Both the position numbers and the translations under genes were made by a program. The notes beneath the pieces are model-generated. The model worked only from the letters and a program-made list of their open reading frames with translations. It was not told where the DNA came from and ran no database searches. From an uncultured Acidimicrobiales bacterium (GTDB taxonomy: Bacteria > Actinomycetota > Acidimicrobiia > Acidimicrobiales > Aldehydirespiratoraceae): DNA of 64,000 nt. Of this stretch, positions 1-7,577 are shown one piece after another; within the stretch, counting starts at the first letter, position 1, and each line of letters starts with the position of its first letter. The stretch is taken from NCBI GenBank assembly GCA_951812975.1, contig CATOTC010000005.1, forward strand, positions 306,773 through 370,772, given 5' to 3'.

Positions 1-138
1 ACCCTCGCTGCGTTCGGTCAGTTGACAACTGTGGTCGATTTCTTCGGCCCATTCAGCGAGACGGTCGAATGCGGCCAACAGCGCCCAAACCTCGGCTGGA
101 GACGCAGCTACAGACAGTTCGTTGGAGACAGCGACCAC
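1..138 (-). CDS. SRPBCC-family protein, N-terminal part (runs off window)
   Basis: Reading the minus strand from a GTG at 138 gives 46 residues with no stop before the window edge. The start VVAVSNELSVAASPAEVWAL followed by an F-D-x-L-A-E-W pattern is the typical first strand and helix of the SRPBCC/START-like lipid-binding fold (polyketide cyclase/dehydrase family). The GTG lies three bases after the TGA of the TetR gene, so the two are probably one transcript. The ligand cannot be judged from this fragment. A TetR regulator co-transcribed with an SRPBCC protein is a common actinobacterial pairing. The reading frame and family are well supported, the exact start less so. Confidence 0.6.
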   Translation of the reverse strand, partial: MVAVSNELSVAASPAEVWALLAAFDRLAEWAEEIDHSCQLTERSEG

Positions 139-141
139 GGT

Positions 142-855
142 TCAGACCTCCGCCAGAGCCGAGGACAGCATCAGCGAGAGGATCTCGGCGGTGGTTGACC
201 GGTCCAGTCTGCGGACGTGTCGAAGCAGGTCGACGGCATCGAGCGAGCACATGACAGCGAGCGCTTCAGACAGCCGTTGCGCGCGGTCTGGCGTGAGGCT
301 CTCGAGCTCCGGGGCGAAATGCCGCTTCATCTGTTCAACGTTGAGCGCTGATGTTCGTTGGAGATTCTGCTCCAGGACCTGCTCGAATGGGGCTCTCGTC
401 TGTCCAACACGCCAAACGGACGCGGCCGCGTCGTAGAGGGCGAGACGCTGTTCGACAAGGCGGGCCACTCGCTCGGCGACCGGACCGACACCCGTGTCGG
501 GCACATCCCAGATGGCTTTCGTGGCCGCGAACTGGCGCTCGACAGCGATCCGGCACAACTCGCCGAGATCGTCGAAGTACCGGAAGACGCTGCGGTGCGA
601 CACACCCGAACGCTCCGCGACTGTGCTGACTGAGGGCCGCAGATCGCCTTCGCGGTACAGCTCCAACATGGCGTCCACGACCCGTTCGCGGTTGCGGTCG
701 CGCCGAGCGCGCCTCCCGTCGTTGTCGACGGTGTCAGCGCCGTCCTCGTCGAGGTCGAGGTCGAGGTCGCGGTCGCGGTCGTCGAGGTTGGCCGTCACGG
801 GATCACCAGCGAGTGCGCAAACCGGTTCATTAGGCCACCACCATACATCTGTCAT
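142..855 (-). CDS. TetR-family transcriptional regulator
   Basis: A 237-residue predicted DNA-binding repressor. A helix-turn-helix is visible around residues 52-95 (RNRERVVDAMLELYREG, then STVAERSGVSHRSVFRYF), where the S-V-x-x-V-A-x-x-S-G-V-S-x-x-x-V-F-R-Y-F pattern is the TetR signature. The C-terminal two thirds is helical and would hold the ligand pocket. Residues about 25-40 are an acidic Asp/Arg/Leu tract coded by hexanucleotide repeats, so the real start could lie after it. The gene is divergent from the acyl-CoA synthetase at 1045, which makes control of that gene and self-repression plausible. The ligand may be an acyl-CoA; this is inference. Confidence 0.85.
   Translation of the reverse strand: MTDVWWWPNEPVCALAGDPVTANLDDRDRDLDLDLDEDGADTVDNDGRRARRDRNRERVVDAMLELYREGDLRPSVSTVAERSGVSHRSVFRYFDDLGELCRIAVERQFAATKAIWDVPDTGVGPVAERVARLVEQRLALYDAAASVWRVGQTRAPFEQVLEQNLQRTSALNVEQMKRHFAPELESLTPDRAQRLSEALAVMCSLDAVDLLRHVRRLDRSTTAEILSLMLSSALAEV
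748..783. repeat. Hexanucleotide repeat tract in the TetR gene
   Basis: Six consecutive GTCGAG/GTCGCG hexamers (plus strand) encode the alternating Asp-Leu and Asp-Arg run near the N-terminus of the TetR protein. The repeat keeps the reading frame and lies before the helix-turn-helix. It could expand or contract without breaking the regulator. Confidence 0.75.
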
Positions 856-937
856 TCACACTGCCACAACTCTACGAAGCAGACGGAACGGCGACCCGCG
901 CCAGAACAACACCGACTGAACCCCCCACGACGTCACG

Positions 938-955
938 CAGCCGACGGAACGGCTG
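938..955. promoter_or_regulatory. Possible TetR operator in the divergent promoter region
   Basis: CAGCCG and CGGCTG form a 6-bp inverted repeat around a 6-base centre (944-949) in the 189-bp gap between the TetR and acyl-CoA synthetase genes. A related direct copy, GACGGAACGGCGACCCGC, lies at 882-899. Position and symmetry fit a regulator site, but no binding evidence exists. Confidence 0.35.
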
Positions 956-1044
956 ACCCGCACGAGGCGACCGCCAACGTAGAGCGGTTCAACATATGCT
1001 GTACCGACCATTCGGCGAGTCTGGAGCCAGGAAGCGAGTTCGCA

Positions 1045-2589
1045 ATGCAAAACAACATCGGACTGTTCGTAACCAAACGCGCGCTGTTGAATCCCACGAC
1101 AGAAGCGATCGTGGACGTCACCAGCGGCAAGCGTCAGACCTACGCGCAACTGAACGAACGCTGCAACCGAGTCGCCAACAGCATGCGAGACAACGGACTC
1201 GCCCCCCGCGACCGAGTGGCGACACTGTTGATGAACGGCAGCGACTTCGTCGAGATCTTCTTCGGAACGGCCAAAGCGGGCGGTGTGATCGTCGCCCTCA
1301 ACTGGCGGCTCGTCGCCGACGAACTCTCGTTCATCCTGAACGATTCGGGCGCCAACACCCTGGTCTTCGGAACTGCCTTCAACGAAGTCGTGGCCGAACT
1401 GCACTCCCGCGGGGCCGCCGCGACCGCGGTGACCACATGGGTCCACGTCGGTGACGCCGCGGACCGTCCCGAGTTCGCCAGCGGCTACGAAGACCTTCTC
1501 GCGCAGGCCTCCAGCGACGAACCCGAGCTCACCACCAGCGACGACGACCTGCTGTTCATCATGTACACATCGGGAACGACCGGGTTGCCCAAGGGCGTGA
1601 TGCACTCGCACCTGACCGCAATGTGGTCGGTCATTACCGGCAACACCACCGCCGACACCCGCTACAACGACCGCTACCTGATCTGCCTGCCGCTGTTCCA
1701 CGTCGGCGCCCTCAACCCGATGCTCAGCATCATTCAAAGAGGTGGCACCGGTGTGATCATGAGCGAATTCCACCCGGTGAAGATCTGGGAGGTCTTCGCC
1801 GAAGAGGGGATAACCGTCACCTTGGCGGTACCGGCCATGCTCAACTTCATGCTGTCGACCTACAACAAGGAGGCCCACGACATCTCCCGTCTGCGATGGG
1901 TGATGAGCGGAGCGGCGCCAGTGCCCGTGCCGCTCATCAAGGCCTACGAGGCGATGGGCATCGAGATTCATCAGGTGTACGGGCTCACCGAGACCTGCGG
2001 GCCCGGATGTCTGATCTCGCCTGACGATGCATTGACACGGGCAGGCTCGACCGGCAAGACCTTCTTCCACACCGAGGTGCGCGTCGTCGACGAAGGAGGC
2101 AACGACTGCGCCCCCGACGAGCCGGGCGAGGTCATCATCTCGGGCCCCCACGTCATGATCGGCTACTGGAACCGACCCGACGCCACCGCCGAGGCGATCG
2201 TGGACGGATGGCTGAGGACCGGTGACGTTGCGATCATGGACGGCGACGGGTTCATCTACATTCAGGACCGGATCAAGGACATGATCATCTCCGGTGGTGA
2301 GAACGTCTACCCGGCAGAGATCGAGAACGTGCTCATGGCGATGGAGGGCGTGGTCGATGCTGCGGTCATCGGGGTCCCCAGCGAGAAGTGGGGAGAATCA
2401 CCTCTGGCGGTGATCGTGCGGGCAAGCGACGACGTCAATGCCGAGGACGTGATCGCCCATTGCGACGGCAAGCTGGCTCGTTTCAAGATGCCCAAATCCG
2501 TGGAGTTCACCGACGTCATCCCCCGCAATCCGACCGGCAAGGTGCTCAAGAGGGTGCTGCGCGAGCAGTACGAGACAGCGTCAACATGA
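1045..2589 (+). CDS. AMP-forming acyl-CoA synthetase (FadD-like)
   Basis: A 514-residue ANL-superfamily ligase that activates a carboxylic acid with ATP and CoA through an acyl-adenylate. The P-loop-like A3 motif YTSGTTGLPKGVMHSH begins near residue 174. The later YGLTET, GYW-N-R-P, GWLRTGDVA, IKDMIISGGENVYPAEIE and C-terminal PRNPTGKVLKR (with the catalytic Lys) motifs are all present in order. Length is normal for the family. Its TGA overlaps the ATG of the following SDR, so the two are translationally coupled. Together with the divergent TetR this resembles a small acyl-CoA metabolism unit. The substrate (medium/long chain or aromatic acid) cannot be read from the sequence. Confidence 0.92.
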   Translation: MQNNIGLFVTKRALLNPTTEAIVDVTSGKRQTYAQLNERCNRVANSMRDNGLAPRDRVATLLMNGSDFVEIFFGTAKAGGVIVALNWRLVADELSFILNDSGANTLVFGTAFNEVVAELHSRGAAATAVTTWVHVGDAADRPEFASGYEDLLAQASSDEPELTTSDDDLLFIMYTSGTTGLPKGVMHSHLTAMWSVITGNTTADTRYNDRYLICLPLFHVGALNPMLSIIQRGGTGVIMSEFHPVKIWEVFAEEGITVTLAVPAMLNFMLSTYNKEAHDISRLRWVMSGAAPVPVPLIKAYEAMGIEIHQVYGLTETCGPGCLISPDDALTRAGSTGKTFFHTEVRVVDEGGNDCAPDEPGEVIISGPHVMIGYWNRPDATAEAIVDGWLRTGDVAIMDGDGFIYIQDRIKDMIISGGENVYPAEIENVLMAMEGVVDAAVIGVPSEKWGESPLAVIVRASDDVNAEDVIAHCDGKLARFKMPKSVEFTDVIPRNPTGKVLKRVLREQYETAST

Positions 2590-3371
2590 CCGGCAGGCTC
2601 GCTGGACAGGTTGCGGTCGTCACCGGCGGTGGTGGCGGTATCGGTGAGGCGTACTGCCGTCGCTTCGTCGCGGAAGGCGCCAAGGTAGCGGTCGTCGACA
2701 TCGGCCGTGAGCAGGGAACCCGGGTTGCCGAGGCGCTCGGTGACGACGCCGTCTTTGTTGGGACCGACATCAGCGACGAGGCCTCGGTCGATGCCTGCCG
2801 TGATGCCGTGCTCGACGCTTTCGGGACTGTCGACGTGTTGGTCAACAACGCCGCTCTGTACGGAGAGTTGGACCTCTCGAACAACTCCGTCGACTACCTG
2901 CGGCACGTCTACGACGTCAACGTGATCGGACAATGGCTGATGGCCCGGGCGTTCGCTCCCACGATGGTTCAGAAGGGTCGCGGGCGGATCATCAACATCG
3001 GCTCCATCGCCGGATACCTGCCTCTCGGGGCCTTGGGACCGCCCGGCGATCCCCAAACCTGGTCGCTGAGTTCGTTCGCCTATCAGCAGACGAAGTTCGC
3101 GGTACTGGGTTTGACCCGGCAACTCGCCGGAGAGTTGGGGAAATACGGGGTCACCGCCAACACCATCGCCCCCGGTCTGGTGATGACACCGGCGACAGAC
3201 AAGCAGGTACCGGCTGGTTTCGATCAGGTGTTCGCGGACATGTCCGCCGCCAAGCGCAACTCCCAGGCCGACGACATGTGCGGCCCGGTGCTGTTCTTGG
3301 CCGGCGACGACAGCGCCATGGTCAACGGACAGGTCATCTGCGTAGACGGCGGCAACGTCATGCCCGCCTGA
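2586..3371 (+). CDS. Short-chain dehydrogenase/reductase
   Basis: A 261-residue classical SDR. The cofactor loop TGGGGGIG is near residue 14, the NNA motif is present, Ser140 and Y166-Q-Q-T-K170 form the catalytic set, and a C-terminal FLAGDDSAMVNGQVICVDGG is typical of the FabG-like group. The start at 2586 is chosen because ATGA overlaps the stop of the acyl-CoA synthetase and the Rossmann fold begins 8 residues later. The enzyme probably oxidises or reduces a hydroxy/keto group on the product of the upstream ligase. The insertion LPLGALGPPGDPQTWSLSSF between Ser and Tyr is somewhat longer than usual. Confidence 0.9.
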   Translation: MTGRLAGQVAVVTGGGGGIGEAYCRRFVAEGAKVAVVDIGREQGTRVAEALGDDAVFVGTDISDEASVDACRDAVLDAFGTVDVLVNNAALYGELDLSNNSVDYLRHVYDVNVIGQWLMARAFAPTMVQKGRGRIINIGSIAGYLPLGALGPPGDPQTWSLSSFAYQQTKFAVLGLTRQLAGELGKYGVTANTIAPGLVMTPATDKQVPAGFDQVFADMSAAKRNSQADDMCGPVLFLAGDDSAMVNGQVICVDGGNVMPA

Positions 3372-3438
3372 AGGGCTTGCAATGACCCCTCTGTCGCAAT
3401 TTCCAAGCGGCACCTGAATTCGCGGTCATACTGTCCGT

Positions 3439-4587
3439 ATGCCAGTCCCGTTGGATGTGTCCCCTAGCTTGCTCATCTGGGCGCGGGCGCGTTCGGGCAT
3501 CGACGATGAGGTGTGGCAACAACGCTTCCCTCGTTACGAAGCGTGGCTCAACGGAACAAAAAGCCCGACGTTGAAGCAAGTGGAGGAGTTCGCCCGTAAG
3601 ACCCACACACCCGTCGGATACTTCTTCCTGGATGAGCCGCCGGTTGAAGGCGTGCCGATTCCCGATTTCCGCACTGTCGGCAACCGTCCAGTCGCGGTAA
3701 CCGCCGATCTGCTCGACACGGTGTACACGTGCCAAGCCCGCCAGGAGTGGTTTCGCGACCACCAGCTCCTGAATGGCGAACAACCACTTGCCTTCGTCGC
3801 CTGTGCAACGGTCGCTTCTTCGCCGGAGACAACCGTCGAAGACATGCGTCGAGTTCTCAACTGGACAGTCGAGACCCGCCGCCGATGCACGGATTCGGAG
3901 TCTGCACTTACACGTCTACGCGAAAACGCAGAGGAGTCCGGTGTGCTCGTGATGATCAGCGGAATAGTTGGATCCAACACACATCGCAAACTGGATCCGG
4001 CTGAGTTTCACGGCTTTGCCCTCGCCGATCCTCATGCTCCGGTGGTGTTCGTCAACGGCGCGGATTCGAAGCCCGCTCAACTGTTTACGCTAGCCCACGA
4101 ATTGGCCCATATATGGCTGGGAGACACGGCGCTGTCCGACCTTGACCCACGATCCGCCCAACACCACCAGCAAGAACGCTGGTGCAACCAAGTCGCGACC
4201 GAATTGTTGGTACCCATGGACGAGTTTCGTTCCGCGTTGGACCCGGATCTTGGCATTCGCGAGCAGTTGCAACCACTGGCCACGAAGTTTCGAGTGAGCA
4301 CGCAAGTGATCCTTGTACGCATGCGGGAGGCTGGAGTGCTCACTTGGGAACAACTGATGGCCGAACTGCAGGTGGAGCGCGACCGCGTCGCTGAGTTCAT
4401 TGTGCAACGAGGTACAAGCGGTAACTTCTACAACACAAAACCGGTACAGGTCGGGAAGCGCTTCGCTCGTGAGTTGATAGCGAGCACTCTCGAGGGTAGA
4501 ACCACCTATAGCGAAGCCTTCCGATTGTTGAACATCAAGAAAACAAGCACTCTTGAGGGACTGGGCCAACGACTCAGCGTGATCTGA
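3439..4587 (+). CDS. XRE-like/ImmA-IrrE zinc peptidase, antitoxin-type
   Basis: A 382-residue protein with two parts. Residues 1-70 resemble a degenerate XRE-type helix-turn-helix (RFPRYEAWLNGTKSPTLKQ, then VEEFARKTHTPVGYFFL). The middle carries an ImmA/IrrE metallopeptidase core with H220-E-L-A-H224 in FTLAHELAHIWLG, a gluzincin-type zinc site. This two-domain arrangement is widespread next to DUF4411 genes. Such pairs are classed as toxin-antitoxin modules, with the peptidase-HTH protein as the probable antitoxin/regulator. The TGA shares one base with the downstream ATG. Codon use is slightly less GC-rich than the neighbours, consistent with a transferred module. Confidence 0.82.
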   Translation: MPVPLDVSPSLLIWARARSGIDDEVWQQRFPRYEAWLNGTKSPTLKQVEEFARKTHTPVGYFFLDEPPVEGVPIPDFRTVGNRPVAVTADLLDTVYTCQARQEWFRDHQLLNGEQPLAFVACATVASSPETTVEDMRRVLNWTVETRRRCTDSESALTRLRENAEESGVLVMISGIVGSNTHRKLDPAEFHGFALADPHAPVVFVNGADSKPAQLFTLAHELAHIWLGDTALSDLDPRSAQHHQQERWCNQVATELLVPMDEFRSALDPDLGIREQLQPLATKFRVSTQVILVRMREAGVLTWEQLMAELQVERDRVAEFIVQRGTSGNFYNTKPVQVGKRFARELIASTLEGRTTYSEAFRLLNIKKTSTLEGLGQRLSVI

Positions 4588-5081
4588 TGGCGTATTTGCT
4601 TGATTCAGACGTATTGATTCGTGCCAAGAACGACCATTACGGCTTCGACTTCTGCCCCGCCTTTTGGGACTGGCTTGAGAGAGCAGGTAGAAACGGAACC
4701 GTCTCAAGCGTGGACGCCGTCTACCAAGAACTCATCGGAGGAGAAGATGACCTTGCGCAATGGGTGAAGGACCACCGCTCAATGTTCCTTCCGGTGACAG
4801 CTGACGAACTCCCGCATATTGCGCGAATAAACCGCTGGGCCAACGACTCCGCAGACTACGACGCGGCGGCGAAAGCCGAATTCGCTTCAGCCGCGGACTC
4901 TTTCCTTATAGGACATGCATTGTCGGGCAACCACACTGTCGTGACCCATGAGCGAATCAGTGACGGTCGCCGCAAAATCAAGATTCCCAACGCCGCTATT
5001 GCCAACGGCGTCAAAGTGGTCACTCCTTTCCAGATGTTGCGGACCGAGCACGTTCGCTTCGTCCTAGCCAACGAGTCATGA
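4587..5081 (+). CDS. DUF4411 PIN-like protein, probable toxin
   Basis: A 164-residue protein starting MAYLLDSDVLIRAKN. The first acidic residues (D-S-D) after a beta strand are the hallmark of the PIN-like nuclease fold. Further acidic positions are in VYQELIGGEDD and in SAADSFLIGHA, and a late TVVTHE strand completes the fold. The family is DUF4411, usually encoded directly after an ImmA/XRE peptidase as here (one-base overlap). It would act as an RNase-type toxin held in check by the upstream protein; this role is inferred from family context. Confidence 0.8.
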   Translation: MAYLLDSDVLIRAKNDHYGFDFCPAFWDWLERAGRNGTVSSVDAVYQELIGGEDDLAQWVKDHRSMFLPVTADELPHIARINRWANDSADYDAAAKAEFASAADSFLIGHALSGNHTVVTHERISDGRRKIKIPNAAIANGVKVVTPFQMLRTEHVRFVLANES

Positions 5082-5246
5082 CGTTCGTCCATCTTCAATG
5101 CGAATCCGGTGTCTAGGGAACCAACATGACCTCGTAACCACGCTGAACTCACCTGGAAGCCAACACAGGATTCCTCGACAATTAGAGGACTGCCTACACT
5201 TTGTGAGCAACCGGGAGACTGTGGAAAACTTCCACGATGAGGTGCG

Positions 5247-6344
5247 ATGACTAAGACGTTGGTCGTGGGCGGCACGGGTCCGACGGGGCCGCTGATCGTG
5301 GCGGGGCTTGAGGCCCGCGGGCACGACGTCACGATCTGCCACACGGGCAGTCACGAAGTCGATGAGGTGATGCACCTGCCGCACATTCATTGCGATGTGC
5401 GGGACCGAGACTCGCTGGGAGAGGCCATCGGAACCCGGGATTGGGACGTAGCGATAATCACCTACGGTCGTCTGCGGACCATTGCTGAAGTGCTCAAAGG
5501 ACGTGTCGGGCACTTCGTCTCTGTCGGGGGCGGGCCGGCCCTGCGGGGCTACTTCGATCCCTGGGCGTTCGACCCGCCGGGGCTCCCACTTCCGACACCC
5601 GAAGACGCTCCCACCGCCGGCGAGGAAGAGGACGGCAAGTCGTACCGGGTCGCCCGGACCGAACAGTACGTGTTCGAATGCCACCCGAGCGGCACGCACT
5701 TCCGTTACCCCTACGTTTACGGCCCCCGCCAACTGGTTCCCCGGGAATGGTGTGTCGTGAAGCGCATCCTGGACGGACGGCGCCAAATCGTGCTGGCCGA
5801 CGGCGGGCAGTCGGTCCACAGCTTCGGTTACGTCGACAACCTCGCGCATGCGATCCACCTTGCTGTCGACCAGCCGGAGGCGGCAGCGGGCCGGATCTTC
5901 AACGCCGCCGACGAAGAGGCCCTCACCGTCCGCCAAGTGGTCGAGATCTGCGCTGCGGCTCTGGGCGCGGAACTGGAGATCGTGTCGATGCCCGCGGAGT
6001 TGGCGGTTCCGGCCCGGCCGCTGATGATGGGGCCGTCGACCCATCATCGGGTGTTCGACATCAGTGCGCTGCGCCATGTGCTCGGCTATCGAGATGTGGT
6101 GAGTGCACGTGAGGCCGTGGCCCGCGCCGCCCAGTGGCTGGCCGAGAACCCGCATCCAGCAGGCAGCCAGGTCGAACGAATCCTTGAAGACCCGTTCGAC
6201 TACGAGAACGAGGACCGGCTGATCGCCTGGTGGAAATCTGCTACGGCCGCCCCGCCCGATCTGGCGTGGGAGACCCCGCCGGGCTACGGACTCGGCTACT
6301 CCGGCCCCGGCACGAACTACGAGCGTCCCGAGACTCGTATCTAG
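5247..6344 (+). CDS. NAD-dependent epimerase/dehydratase family protein
   Basis: A 365-residue extended-SDR-like protein. It opens with TLVVGGTGPTGPLIVAGLEARGH, an atypical Rossmann motif (GGTGPTG), followed by a VGGGPALRGY segment, a Y-R-V-A-R-T-E-Q-Y stretch in place of the usual YxxxK, and F-R-Y-P-Y-V-Y-G-P-R. The substrate-side motif SFGYVDNLAHAIHLAV is typical of sugar-nucleotide epimerases. The catalytic Tyr-Lys pair is not obvious (Lys replaced by Arg/Thr), so it may be an atypical SDR that binds but does not epimerise. A 165-bp gap separates it from the toxin gene. Substrate unknown. Confidence 0.8.
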   Translation: MTKTLVVGGTGPTGPLIVAGLEARGHDVTICHTGSHEVDEVMHLPHIHCDVRDRDSLGEAIGTRDWDVAIITYGRLRTIAEVLKGRVGHFVSVGGGPALRGYFDPWAFDPPGLPLPTPEDAPTAGEEEDGKSYRVARTEQYVFECHPSGTHFRYPYVYGPRQLVPREWCVVKRILDGRRQIVLADGGQSVHSFGYVDNLAHAIHLAVDQPEAAAGRIFNAADEEALTVRQVVEICAAALGAELEIVSMPAELAVPARPLMMGPSTHHRVFDISALRHVLGYRDVVSAREAVARAAQWLAENPHPAGSQVERILEDPFDYENEDRLIAWWKSATAAPPDLAWETPPGYGLGYSGPGTNYERPETRI

Positions 6345-6392
6345 GCCCGCCAAGGATTGATGGGCCTCTAGAACTACTGCGACAATCAGGTC

Positions 6393-6905
6393 ATGGATTC
6401 ACCGCACAATCCACCCCCGAGCTTGGAGCTGCTGATCGGTGACATCACCGGCGAAGACGTCGACGCCATCGTCAACGCCGCCAACTCCTCCTTGCTCGGC
6501 GGCGGTGGTGTCGACGGAGCGATCCATCGCGCCGCCGGCCCCGAACTGGTCGAACACTGCCGGACTCTCGGAGGCTGCGAGACTGGACAGGCCAAGATCA
6601 CGCCCGGGTTCAAGCTCCTAGCCCGCTGGGTCATCCACACAGTCGGGCCGGTGTGGCACGGGGGCACCCGAGGCGAACCCGAGCTTCTGGCTTCCTGTTA
6701 TCGAGAGTCGCTGGCCCGTGCCGATGAGGTGGGCGCAGCAACCGTTGCCTTCCCTGCGATTTCCACCGGCGTCTACGGTTACCCGATCGAGACCGCTGCC
6801 GCTGTCGCTGTCGGCACGATCCGCTCCACGCCAACCAACGTGAGCGAGGTCCGGCTCGTCGCTTTCAACCAACAGACTCTGGACGCCTACCGCGAACTCC
6901 TTTGA
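6393..6905 (+). CDS. ymdB: Macro-domain protein, O-acetyl-ADP-ribose deacetylase-like
   Basis: A 170-residue stand-alone macro domain. The ADP-ribose-binding signature [22 protein letters not shown] (residues about 24-45) and the second loop [12 protein letters not shown] are both intact. The family removes ADP-ribose or the acetyl group of O-acetyl-ADP-ribose. Conserved Asn, Gly-rich loop and Asp match the hydrolytic YmdB/MacroD type. It ends 45 bp before the convergent gene at 6951. It has no obvious functional link with its neighbours. Confidence 0.9.
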   Translation: MDSPHNPPPSLELLIGDITGEDVDAIVNAANSSLLGGGGVDGAIHRAAGPELVEHCRTLGGCETGQAKITPGFKLLARWVIHTVGPVWHGGTRGEPELLASCYRESLARADEVGAATVAFPAISTGVYGYPIETAAAVAVGTIRSTPTNVSEVRLVAFNQQTLDAYRELL

Positions 6906-6950
6906 ACCTGCGACGCCTCACCGAATCCATTCTGTGCGGGTGAAACGCGC

Positions 6951-7532
6951 TCACAACTTTCGAGGTTCGGGGCGCGGCCCGCTCAGCCCCGAACGGGTGT
7001 AGGTGATGTCGGATAGGTCTCGGCGACCGACTGTGAAGTCGTCGGCGTAGTCGATGCCCGGCTGCAGGGTGAGCGTGTAGTTCCACTCGAACGCGCAGAT
7101 CCGGGTGGCGATCAGCCAGAGGCCGCCGTCACGCCGTTCGAACCGGTCCACGTAGCGCAGACCCAGCCGCAGATCAGTGCCGGTTGAGGACTCGGTCGGG
7201 AGTATCACATGGTGGGCGTTGCAGTAGGTCTCAGCGAAGGCTTCGTCGCCATCCACCTCGATGCGGCATTGGCCCAGCAGATGCTGGGTGTAGTCGAAGC
7301 GCGACAGCATCTCCAAGACCCAGTCGGCGAACTCCACCGGCCCGCCCCGGAAGTGGTTGTGGTCATCGAAACCGTCCGGGTGGTAACCGGACATGATCAA
7401 CTCACGGTCCAGCCGGTCCGTGCCCCGAGCCACCCGATGGATGGCGTCGGTGATCTCGTCCTTGTCGAGCAGCACCAGAACCCGCGGATCCAACGATCCA
7501 CCCTCTTCACTCACAGGTTCCATAGTCCTCAT
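6951..7532 (-). CDS. NTF2-like/SnoaL family protein
   Basis: A 193-residue protein with the cone-shaped NTF2-like pattern. An N-terminal helix LLDKDEITDAIHRVARGTDR is followed by D-R-E-L-I-M-S-G-Y-H-P-D, then strands ending in GLRYVDRFERRDGGLWLIATRICAFEW. This matches the SnoaL_4 type, found in small dehydratases, isomerases and orphan enzymes such as scytalone-dehydratase-like proteins. The H-P-D and H-H pairs could be catalytic. No operon partner is clear: the next minus-strand gene upstream is the SLH protein, 45 bp away. Function unassigned. Confidence 0.75.
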   Translation of the reverse strand: MRTMEPVSEEGGSLDPRVLVLLDKDEITDAIHRVARGTDRLDRELIMSGYHPDGFDDHNHFRGGPVEFADWVLEMLSRFDYTQHLLGQCRIEVDGDEAFAETYCNAHHVILPTESSTGTDLRLGLRYVDRFERRDGGLWLIATRICAFEWNYTLTLQPGIDYADDFTVGRRDLSDITYTRSGLSGPRPEPRKL

Positions 7533-7577
7533 GATCCACTCCCCTGTCCAATCTCCAGAAGCTGCCCGACGGCAATA

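Noticed and set aside
856..2151. 431-codon minus-strand ORF opposite the acyl-CoA synthetase
   Set aside because: Antisense shadow caused by high GC codon bias; no recognisable domain, while the plus strand shows all ANL motifs.
5076..6353. 425-codon minus-strand ORF opposite the epimerase gene
   Set aside because: Antisense shadow with no family features; the plus strand encodes a proper Rossmann protein.
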